From an uncultured Dokdonia sp. (GTDB taxonomy: Bacteria > Bacteroidota > Bacteroidia > Flavobacteriales > Flavobacteriaceae), in contig NZ_CANLOB010000019.1 in the NCBI RefSeq assembly GCF_947492815.1, forward strand, positions 42,455 to 106,454: a stretch of 64,000 nucleotides of DNA, read 5' to 3'. Positions 1-6,199 of this stretch are shown piece after piece. Position 1 is the first letter of the stretch; every line of letters starts with the position of its first letter. Made by a program: the position numbers and the translations under genes. The notes below the pieces were generated by a model, which worked only from the letters and a program-made list of their open reading frames with translations, was not told where the DNA came from and ran no database searches.

Positions 1-1351
1 TGTTATATACTTCTTGTAATTCTTTTTCGGGGTCACTTCCAGATACTATTCCGGCACCTGCTTGATAATGTAATGCGTGATTTTTACTCAAAAATGAACG
101 AATAATAATGGCATGATTAAAATTGCCATTAAAGTCCATAAAACCGATAGCACCTCCATAAAAAGTACGATTGCGATTTTCATACTTTTCTAGTAATTGC
201 ATCGCCATATGTTTAGGAGCACCACTTAAGGTTCCTGCAGGAAATGTATCTGCTACCACTTGTAATGTACTTGAGGAATCATGTTTATGAGCAGTTACTT
301 TACTTACTAGGTGTATGACATGTGAGAAAAACTGGACTTCTCTATACGTCTCTACTTGAACGCCATGGCCATTTCTTGAAAGATCATTACGAGCAAGATC
401 TACTAGCATTACATGTTCACTATTTTCTTTTTCGTCTACAGCAAGCTCTTTGGCAAGTTGTGCATCTTGCTCATCATTTCCAGTACGTTTAAAAGTTCCT
501 GCGATAGGATGAATCTCCGCTTTTCCTTCACTTACAATAAGTTGTGCTTCTGGAGAAGATCCAAATATTTTAAAATCTCCATAATCAAAGTAGAATAAGT
601 AAGGAGAAGGATTTACACTACGTAACGCTCTATATACATTAAATTCATCTCCTTTAAATTGCTGAGAGAATCGTTTGCTAGGTACAATTTGAAAAACATC
701 ACCGCGCTGACAGTGTTTTTTGCAAGTTTCTACTAAGTCTTTAAATTCTTGATCAGAGATATTGGTGTTAACAGTGCCTTCTCTATTAAAATTATACTCA
801 GCGAAGTTTTTAACTTTTAGTAATTGCTCTATCTGCGCAATATTATTTTCTTCTTCTGTAGTATGACAAAAGATGTAGGCTTCATTATTAAAATGATTGA
901 TGGCAATGATATTTTGATATACGGCATAATATATATCAGGAATTGCTAAATCCTGTTCTTTTTTAGTGATTTCTATATCTTCAAAGAAATGAACAGCATC
1001 ATACGATAAGTATCCAAAAAGGCCATTATTTATGAATTTAAAATCAGATGATTCTGATGAGAATGCTTTCGCGAAAGCGTCCAAAATACCCACAACATCA
1101 GTTTCAGGAGTGATTTCTTGTATTGTTTTATTGCCATCGGGAAATTGTTGTACAATTTGGTCACGATCTACTTTTATAGAAGCAATAGGGTTGCAACAGA
1201 TATAGCTAAAACTATTATCATTGGCATGGTAATCACTACTCTCTAGTAGTAAACTATTAGGAAAACGATCTCGCAAGCGCAAGTATACAGATACAGGTGT
1301 AATAGTATCTGCAAGTAGTTTTTTTGAGTATGTTTTTAATATGTATGTCAT
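1..1351 (-). CDS. trpE: Anthranilate synthase component I, 3' end cut by window edge
   Basis: Converts chorismate and glutamine-derived ammonia to anthranilate, the first step of tryptophan synthesis, with TrpG as partner. About 450 codons are visible on the minus strand from the ATG at 1351; only the last few residues lie outside. Visible hallmarks are an N-terminal LLLESS motif (the Trp feedback site of the family), the chorismate-binding motif PIAGTFKRTGND near residue 282, LVDLARNDL near 315 and GTLSGAPKH near 372. Trp-type feedback residues and an upstream WWW leader peptide favour TrpE over the related PabB. A copy of the 14-bp palindrome is read in frame as AFAKA around residues 92-96. 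The gene lies directly downstream of an attenuator terminator. Confidence 0.93.
   Translation of the reverse strand, partial: MTYILKTYSKKLLADTITPVSVYLRLRDRFPNSLLLESSDYHANDNSFSYICCNPIASIKVDRDQIVQQFPDGNKTIQEITPETDVVGILDAFAKAFSSESSDFKFINNGLFGYLSYDAVHFFEDIEITKKEQDLAIPDIYYAVYQNIIAINHFNNEAYIFCHTTEEENNIAQIEQLLKVKNFAEYNFNREGTVNTNISDQEFKDLVETCKKHCQRGDVFQIVPSKRFSQQFKGDEFNVYRALRSVNPSPYLFYFDYGDFKIFGSSPEAQLIVSEGKAEIHPIAGTFKRTGNDEQDAQLAKELAVDEKENSEHVMLVDLARNDLSRNGHGVQVETYREVQFFSHVIHLVSKVTAHKHDSSSTLQVVADTFPAGTLSGAPKHMAMQLLEKYENRNRTFYGGAIGFMDFNGNFNHAIIIRSFLSKNHALHYQAGAGIVSGSDPEKELQEVYN
1065..1078. repeat. 14-bp palindrome copy, in trpE
   Basis: Exact GCTTTCGCGAAAGC; read as AFAKA in TrpE. Confidence 0.9.
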
Positions 1352-1374
1352 TGCATATTCTTTTGTAAAAATGA

Positions 1375-1433
1375 AAAAGCCTGTCGTAAGACAGGCTTTT
1401 AATATATGTTAAATACATAGGAGCTTCTTACGA
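1375..1433 (-). promoter_or_regulatory. trp attenuator: antiterminator and terminator of trpE
   Basis: On the minus strand a perfect 11-bp stem (1390-1400 with 1375-1385, loop of four) forms an intrinsic terminator 24 nt before the trpE start. The bases TCTTACGA in its 5' arm and loop (1384-1391) are exactly complementary to TCGTAAGA at 1426-1433, which contains the leader-peptide stop codon, giving an 8-bp antiterminator. TACGA just after the Trp codons (1445-1449) can pair with the same segment, giving the protective 1:2 pairing. All pieces of a ribosome-mediated attenuator are therefore visible. Confidence 0.87.
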
Positions 1434-1484
1434 TAACGTTAGTTTCGTATTCCACCACCAAGTATGTACTGTATTGTTTTTCAT
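1428..1484 (-). CDS. trpL: trp operon leader peptide with three consecutive Trp codons
   Basis: An 18-codon minus-strand reading frame, MKNNTVHTWWWNTKLTLS, ends in TAA just upstream of a terminator hairpin and trpE. The three TGG codons occupy 1452-1460. Stalling on them when Trp-tRNA is scarce would change folding of the downstream leader RNA. It is too short for ordinary gene calling, but position, Trp run and the competing RNA structures all fit a classical leader peptide. A weak promoter -7 box (TATATTTA at about 1493-1500) lies just upstream, so the transcript would start very close to this ATG. Confidence 0.88.
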   Translation of the reverse strand: MKNNTVHTWWWNTKLTLS

Positions 1485-1518
1485 TCTGAGTGTAAATATA
1501 GGAAGCTGTTTTAAATAA

Positions 1519-1564
1519 AAAAAGCCTTGATGCTAAATTTTGACAAATAGTCTCAAGGCTTTTT
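1519..1564 (-). terminator. Intrinsic terminator of the marR-yceI operon
   Basis: Stem AGCCTTGA/TCAAGGCT (1523-1530 with 1553-1560) with flanking A and T runs, 20 bp past the yceI stop codon. The loop is long (22 nt). Confidence 0.7.
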
Positions 1565-1584
1565 CAGTCCTTACATTAAAAGGA

Positions 1585-2151
1585 TTAAAAATTTAATGTC
1601 ACATCAAGTTCAAATTCATCATTGATAGCTTTGTCTTTTAAGTTATCAAAGAAACTTCCTGATCCATATGTAATTCCATGCTTTGTACGATCTATAGATA
1701 ATTTAGTTGTAGCCTTATTACCATAAACGCTTATACGTAGTCTAATACTTTGAGTAATTCCTTTAATAGTCATATTGCCTACAGTACTATATACATTTCC
1801 ATTTTGTACAACATCTGTGATTGTAAATGTAGCTGTAGGATGTGCAGTTGTGCCAAAGAAATCTTTTGACTTTAAGTGTCCTTCTAATTTTTCTTTTCCT
1901 TTTCCAGCTTCTAAGTCTGTTACTTGTAATGAGGTCATATTTATTGTAAAACTTCCTCCTACAAGCTTGTCACCTTCCATGATAAGTGTGCCGTCTTGTA
2001 GATCAATAGTACCTGTATGTGATCCAGTTACTTTTTTTCCTGTCCAAATGATTTTTGATTCTTTTACTTTTATTTCTTTTTTAATTGGGTTTGTAGCAAA
2101 AGCTCCAGTTACGATAAGTGCTAAAATTGCTGTAAATAATTTAGTTTTCAT
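1585..2151 (-). CDS. YceI family protein, secreted
   Basis: A 188-residue protein with a clear signal peptide (residues 1-19, ending GAFA) followed by a YceI lipocalin-like beta-barrel domain (about 24-188). Family features include the start of the barrel (KIIWTGKKVTGSHTG), the LEAHLK-type segment seen here as LEGHLKSKDFF, and SIDRTKHGITYGSGSFFD near the end. YceI proteins bind isoprenoid-like lipids in the periplasm; the ligand here is unknown. It follows the MarR regulator after 18 bp, so both are probably one transcript. A second YceI, a lipoprotein, is at 24148-24819. Confidence 0.9.
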   Translation of the reverse strand: MKTKLFTAILALIVTGAFATNPIKKEIKVKESKIIWTGKKVTGSHTGTIDLQDGTLIMEGDKLVGGSFTINMTSLQVTDLEAGKGKEKLEGHLKSKDFFGTTAHPTATFTITDVVQNGNVYSTVGNMTIKGITQSIRLRISVYGNKATTKLSIDRTKHGITYGSGSFFDNLKDKAINDEFELDVTLNF

Positions 2152-2169
2152 TTTTTTTGATTTTAATAT

Positions 2170-2619
2170 TTATTGTCTGAGTTTGTTGAGTAGTTTATTG
2201 AGTATCTCAAGCTCATTGTCGTTTAATTGTTTTGTTACTTTCTTTTCTGCACTATTTATAATAGGATCTATAGTATCTAAAAGAGTCAGTCCTTTTTGTG
2301 TAATTGTGATTTCAACTTTTCTTCGATTGCTAGGACAGGTAATACGTTCGGTATATCCTTTGGTAATTAGTTTATCTACAAGTCTTGTTGTGTTACTTGT
2401 CTTAGCAACCATTCTAGAGTTAATCGTAGAGAGATTTGCAGGTTGGTCATCTTGGCCTCTTAAGATACGAAGCACATTAAATTGTTGTAAGGATATGTCA
2501 AAAGGTTTTATAGCTTCAGTGATCATATCATTGGCCCAATTTGCTGAATATAAAAGATTAATAGTCAGCTTTCGCGAAAGCGGTAATGTCTTAGCTTGAA
2601 TGATTTCTTCTATTGTCAT
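2170..2619 (-). CDS. MarR family transcriptional regulator
   Basis: 149 residues from the chosen ATG at 2619. A longer in-frame start at 2700 exists but would run through the promoter and the inverted-repeat operator. The winged-helix core is visible as LSTINSRMVAKTSNTTRLVD followed by LITKGYTERI and the wing ending RKVEITITQKG. MarR proteins are dimeric repressors that usually control their own gene and a neighbour, here yceI. A 14-bp palindrome copy is read as LSRK near residues 13-17. The effector is unknown. Confidence 0.9.
   Translation of the reverse strand: MTIEEIIQAKTLPLSRKLTINLLYSANWANDMITEAIKPFDISLQQFNVLRILRGQDDQPANLSTINSRMVAKTSNTTRLVDKLITKGYTERITCPSNRRKVEITITQKGLTLLDTIDPIINSAEKKVTKQLNDNELEILNKLLNKLRQ
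2568..2581. repeat. 14-bp palindrome copy, in marR
   Basis: Exact GCTTTCGCGAAAGC; read as LSRK near the MarR N-terminus. Confidence 0.9.
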
Positions 2620-2625
2620 TACAAT

Positions 2626-2644
2626 ATTTGTGTATACAAATGTA
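2626..2644 (-). promoter_or_regulatory. marR promoter -7 box overlapped by inverted-repeat operator
   Basis: The inverted repeat ATTTGT-N4-ACAAAT (2626-2641) ends 7 bp before the marR start. It overlaps a Bacteroidetes-type -7 box, TACATTTG, read on the minus strand at 2644-2637. A repressor bound here would block transcription, which fits MarR autoregulation. The -33 box is not clear. Confidence 0.7.
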
Positions 2645-2756
2645 AAGTATTCTTCATTTCTATTTGGATTATTTAACAATTTTTTAAAAATTTGAAGCAT
2701 TAGACAAACTAAATCAACAATTTTTTAACGTATAACTCCCAAAGTTTGTTAATAGC

Positions 2757-2788
2757 TTGAAGGGAGTACAAACTGTATTATATTTTTG
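2757..2788 (+). promoter_or_regulatory. Promoter of the thioredoxin gene pair
   Basis: TTG (2757-2759), a 21-bp spacer and TATTTTTG (2781-2788) match the Bacteroidetes housekeeping promoter form. The ATG at 2794 is only 5 bp downstream, so the transcript would be leaderless or nearly so. Confidence 0.6.
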
Positions 2789-2793
2789 TAGTG

Positions 2794-3300
2794 ATGAAAT
2801 TTTATGCATTTATAGGAATATTACTTTTAATAAGTTGTAAGGGTGGAAATCCAGAAATTGTTTCTTTTGAAGATTTAAAAGAAGATATGTCTTTTGTAAC
2901 GATAGATTATGAGGGATTGGAAGACTATTTAGAAGCTTCTGAAGCAGCAGTACATGTGGTAAATTTTTGGGCTACTTGGTGTCAACCATGTGTTAAAGAA
3001 TTACCTCATTTTGAAGAATTGAGAGCAACTTATGGTACCAAGGATGTAAAGGTGATTCTAGTAAGTTTAGATTTTCCTGATCAGATAGAACGTCTCACTC
3101 ATTTTATAGAAAAGCGGAATATTCAATCAGAAGTAGTATTTTTAGACGATGGGGATGGTAATAGTTGGATTCCAAAAGTAGATGCTACTTGGTCAGGTGC
3201 AATTCCTGCAACGATTATGTATAATGATGAAAAACGTTCTTTTCATGAGCGATCTTTCACCTATGAAATGCTAGAAAAAGAGCTTAAATTATTTTTATGA
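2794..3300 (+). CDS. TlpA-like thioredoxin-fold lipoprotein
   Basis: 168 residues from the ATG at 2794 (a GTG one codon upstream is possible). A lipoprotein signal ends LLLISC with Cys15 as the lipidated residue. The thioredoxin fold carries the redox motif WCQPC (Cys63, Cys66), and a cis-Pro region is visible in GAIPATIMY. Likely a periplasmic thiol-disulfide oxidoreductase tethered to a membrane. Its stop overlaps the next gene's start (ATGA), so the two are translationally coupled. The substrate is unknown. Confidence 0.87.
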   Translation: MKFYAFIGILLLISCKGGNPEIVSFEDLKEDMSFVTIDYEGLEDYLEASEAAVHVVNFWATWCQPCVKELPHFEELRATYGTKDVKVILVSLDFPDQIERLTHFIEKRNIQSEVVFLDDGDGNSWIPKVDATWSGAIPATIMYNDEKRSFHERSFTYEMLEKELKLFL

Positions 3301-3926
3301 AAACATTAAAAATTTTAACTGCTATTGCTGTGGTTGTGATTTTATCGGCTTTTGTCGTAAGATCTATCAATCCCAATAAAGTAGGTGGTAACGGTTATGG
3401 TATAGGAGATATCGCAAAAGATATTTCTTTAAAAAATATAGATGGGAAAATGGTTTCCTATTCAGATTATGCAGATGCCAAAGGGTTTATTGTCATTTTT
3501 ACGTGCAATACCTGTCCTTTCTCGGTTGCTAATGAAGACCGTATTATTGCATTAGATATGAAGTATAAAAATGTAGGATATCCTGTAATAGCTATTAACC
3601 CGAATAATCCAGAGATGAAACCTGGAGATAGTTTTAATGCAATGCAACAACGTGCTAAAGAAAAAGGGTTTACATTTCCATATCTTTTTGATGAAGGCCA
3701 AAAAGTGTTTCCTGTATATGGAGCTACAAAAACACCTCATGTATATTTACTTCAAAAAACTGAAAAGGGTAATGAGGTAAAGTATATAGGCGCTATTGAT
3801 GATAACTCAAGAAATGCTAATGCAGTAAAAGTAAAGTATCTTGAAAATGCTGTGGATGCGTTGCTTTCTGGTAAAACGATCGAAATAACAGAAACAAAAG
3901 CGATAGGTTGCTCTATAAAAGCATAA
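3297..3926 (+). CDS. Thioredoxin-like/AhpC-TSA family protein, membrane-anchored
   Basis: 209 residues with an N-terminal hydrophobic segment (about 3-22) that is a signal anchor or signal peptide. A thioredoxin fold follows, with the redox pair CNTC (Cys70, Cys73) and the family pattern FTCNTCPFS. The cis-Pro loop is in ATKTPHVYL. Such proteins resemble thioredoxin-like members of the peroxiredoxin/TlpA superfamily that act outside the cytoplasm. It is coupled to the upstream TlpA-like gene by a 4-bp overlap and followed by a strong terminator. Confidence 0.85.
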   Translation: MKTLKILTAIAVVVILSAFVVRSINPNKVGGNGYGIGDIAKDISLKNIDGKMVSYSDYADAKGFIVIFTCNTCPFSVANEDRIIALDMKYKNVGYPVIAINPNNPEMKPGDSFNAMQQRAKEKGFTFPYLFDEGQKVFPVYGATKTPHVYLLQKTEKGNEVKYIGAIDDNSRNANAVKVKYLENAVDALLSGKTIEITETKAIGCSIKA

Positions 3927-3951
3927 CACCTTATTATTTTACAATACATAC

Positions 3952-3985
3952 AAAAAATCGAAACTTAATCAAGTTTCGATTTTTT
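3952..3985 (+). terminator. Intrinsic terminator after thioredoxin pair
   Basis: A perfect 15-bp stem around a 4-nt loop (AATC), with A and T runs on both sides, 25 bp after the stop at 3926. Confidence 0.85.
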
Positions 3986-4034
3986 GTATCTCCCTATATT
4001 ATTTCCTTAAATTTGCAACAAACTACAGATGCTT

Positions 4035-5423
4035 ATGATCTTAGAACAGATGTATACAAAATGCTTAGCCCAAGGAGCTTATTTTATAAGTTCTCAAGGA
4101 GAAGCTATTATTATAGATCCTTTACGAGAAGTACAACCTTATCTTGATCTCGCAAAAGAACATGAAAGTACTATTAAATATGTGTTTCTTACTCATTTTC
4201 ATGCAGACTTTGTAAGTGGTCAGGTAGACTTAGCAAAAGCTACAGGAGCTACTGTTGTACTTGGACCTAATGCAAAAGCAGGTTACGATTATCACAGTGC
4301 AAAAGACGGTGAGGTTTTTCAAATAGGAACTCTTCAAATGGAGGTTATCCATACACCTGGTCATACTATGGAATCGACTTGTTACTTATTGCGAAGTGAA
4401 GAAGGAAAAGAGGAAGCTCTTTTTACAGGAGATACTTTGTTTATAGGTGATGTAGGACGTCCAGATCTTGCTGCAAAATCAGACTTGACTAAAGAAGATT
4501 TAGCAGGGCATTTATATGATAGCTTACATAACCGTATCATGCCGCTTTCAGATGATATTATTGTCTATCCAGCGCATGGGGCTGGTTCTGCTTGTGGTAA
4601 GAATATGAGTAGTCAGACAAGTGATACGTTAGGCAATCAAAAAGAAACCAATTATGCGTTTAAGTTAAATAGAGAAGATTTTATCAAAGAATTAATTACT
4701 GGATTAAATGCGCCTCCTAGTTATTTTCCTGAGAATGTAGCTATGAATAAACGTATTAATACAGACTTTGATACCATTATAAAAAGAGGTACAACACCTC
4801 TTTCAGTTACTGCATTTGAGACATTAGCATTGCAAGGGGATATGTTGGTGCTAGATACAAGAAGTGTTTCCGCTTTCGCGAAAGCGTCTCTGCCAGGAGC
4901 ATGGTTTATAGGACTAAGTGGGCAGTTTGCGCCGTGGGTTGGAGCTATGGTAAAAGATATCAATCAAAAAATTATAGTTCTAGCTGAAGAAGGTAAAGAA
5001 GAAGAGGTAGCGACCCGTCTTTCTAGAGTAGGATATGACCATAGTTTAGGATACCTTGAAGGAGGCGTAGAAGCTTGGATTGAAGCAGGAAAAGAAACTG
5101 TGAGCATACAAGAAGTTACCGCACAAGAGTTTGTAGATGGACTCTCCAATGGTAGTATTGCTTACCCAGTAGATGTACGTAAAGATGGAGAGTTTACAAC
5201 AAGCCATATTGCAGGAATATCACATATGCCTTTAGATGATGTACATACTAATAGTAAGGATTTAGATCCTTCAAAGACGTATCATGTACATTGTGCTGGA
5301 GGATATAGGTCTTTGATATATGCATCTATTGCACGATCTCAGGGAATTGAGATGGTAAATGTATTAGGTGGATACGGTGCTATTAAAAAAACAGAATTAG
5401 GAACTATTAAATTAACAGAATGA
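4035..5423 (+). CDS. MBL-fold persulfide dioxygenase-like protein fused to two rhodanese domains
   Basis: About 462 residues; the ATG at 4035 is preferred over 4029 because the family starts with MxxEQxYTxCLAQGAY. The N-terminal metallo-beta-lactamase domain (1-240) has THFHADF (His54, His56, Asp58), HTPGHT, FTGDTLFIGDVGRPD and YPAHGAG, the ETHE1-like layout. The usual second-site His after Asp is Phe. Two rhodanese domains follow: the first (about 265-355) has no catalytic Cys, the second (about 360-460) has HCAGGYRS. ETHE1 enzymes oxidise glutathione persulfide to sulfite. It overlaps the next rhodanese gene by 4 bp. A palindrome copy is read as AFAKA at 280-284. Confidence 0.88.
   Translation: MILEQMYTKCLAQGAYFISSQGEAIIIDPLREVQPYLDLAKEHESTIKYVFLTHFHADFVSGQVDLAKATGATVVLGPNAKAGYDYHSAKDGEVFQIGTLQMEVIHTPGHTMESTCYLLRSEEGKEEALFTGDTLFIGDVGRPDLAAKSDLTKEDLAGHLYDSLHNRIMPLSDDIIVYPAHGAGSACGKNMSSQTSDTLGNQKETNYAFKLNREDFIKELITGLNAPPSYFPENVAMNKRINTDFDTIIKRGTTPLSVTAFETLALQGDMLVLDTRSVSAFAKASLPGAWFIGLSGQFAPWVGAMVKDINQKIIVLAEEGKEEEVATRLSRVGYDHSLGYLEGGVEAWIEAGKETVSIQEVTAQEFVDGLSNGSIAYPVDVRKDGEFTTSHIAGISHMPLDDVHTNSKDLDPSKTYHVHCAGGYRSLIYASIARSQGIEMVNVLGGYGAIKKTELGTIKLTE
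4872..4885. repeat. 14-bp palindrome copy, in MBL-rhodanese gene
   Basis: Exact copy; read as AFAKA in the first, catalytically dead rhodanese domain. Confidence 0.9.
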
Positions 5424-5725
5424 AAGATATAACAGTAGAAGAGTGGAAATCACAAATCGCAACCGATGATAATGCAGTGATTTTAGATGTTCGTACACAG
5501 GACGAAGTAGATGAAGGGGCACTGGAGAATGCACATCATATCGATATTTTTTTAGGACAAGGATTTATAGACGAGGTAAAAAAATTAGATACAGATAAGA
5601 ATTATTATATTTATTGTCGTTCAGGAAATCGTAGTGGCCAAGCATGTGCTATTATGGGACAGCTAGGTTTTGAAAACACTTACAATATGCTAGGTGGTTA
5701 CATGGCTTGGGAAGAAGAATTATAA
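5420..5725 (+). CDS. Single-domain rhodanese, cytoplasmic
   Basis: 101 residues without a signal peptide. It is a compact rhodanese domain with VILDVRTQDEV near residues 20-30 and the active-site loop YCRSGNRSG with catalytic Cys66. It would carry sulfane sulfur as a persulfide on that Cys. Its start overlaps the stop of the MBL-rhodanese fusion, and another rhodanese follows after 10 bp, so the three genes form one operon for persulfide handling. Confidence 0.9.
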   Translation: MKDITVEEWKSQIATDDNAVILDVRTQDEVDEGALENAHHIDIFLGQGFIDEVKKLDTDKNYYIYCRSGNRSGQACAIMGQLGFENTYNMLGGYMAWEEEL

Positions 5726-5735
5726 AATAAATCAT

Positions 5736-6119
5736 ATGCGCTTTTTAGTATCTATATGTCTTTTAATGGTAATTGTAGCTTGTAAGGAAAAAGCTATAAC
5801 TCCGCGGGTTGAAGTTATTTCTGTTCAAGAAATGAAAGAAGTTCTTAGAGCAGAATCTGTACAGCTTATAGATGTTCGAACGCGTAATGAGTATGCTTCT
5901 AATCATATCAAGAATGCAAAAAACATCGTATATCAAGGTGAAGATTGGGAAGAGCAAATTGCAACATTAGATAAAGAAAAGCCTGTGTATGTATATTGCC
6001 AAAAAGGCGGTAGAAGTGCAAAATGTGCATCTTTATTAGAAGAAGCAGGTTTCCAAAAAGTATATGATTTAGAAGGAGGAATCTCTCAATGGATAGCTCA
6101 AGGAAATCAAGTAGATTGA
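5736..6119 (+). CDS. Rhodanese-domain lipoprotein
   Basis: 127 residues from the ATG at 5736; an earlier in-frame ATG at 5694 would overlap the upstream gene and destroy the signal. The N-terminus is a lipoprotein signal ending MVIVAC (Cys16). The rhodanese domain has LIDVRTRNEY near residue 45 and the loop YCQKGGRSAKC with Cys88 as the sulfur carrier. This places persulfide chemistry in the periplasm or at the membrane next to the cytoplasmic enzymes of the same operon. Confidence 0.88.
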   Translation: MRFLVSICLLMVIVACKEKAITPRVEVISVQEMKEVLRAESVQLIDVRTRNEYASNHIKNAKNIVYQGEDWEEQIATLDKEKPVYVYCQKGGRSAKCASLLEEAGFQKVYDLEGGISQWIAQGNQVD

Positions 6120-6150
6120 TCTCTTCCTTAGAAGAAATAATACATACTAA

Positions 6151-6177
6151 AAAAGCGTGCCATTAGAGCACGCTTTT
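6151..6177. terminator. Bidirectional terminator between convergent genes
   Basis: Stem AAAAGCGTGC/GCACGCTTTT (6151-6160 with 6168-6177) with a 7-nt loop, A and T runs on both strands, between the rhodanese operon and the VCBS gene. Confidence 0.85.
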
Positions 6178-6199
6178 TTTTAGAATAAAATTATTGATT

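Noticed and set aside
1775..2599. Plus-strand reading frame of 274 codons opposite marR and yceI
   Set aside because: It is antisense to two well-supported genes, spans both and has low-complexity Phe/Ser/Val-rich composition; the minus-strand genes have recognisable domains.
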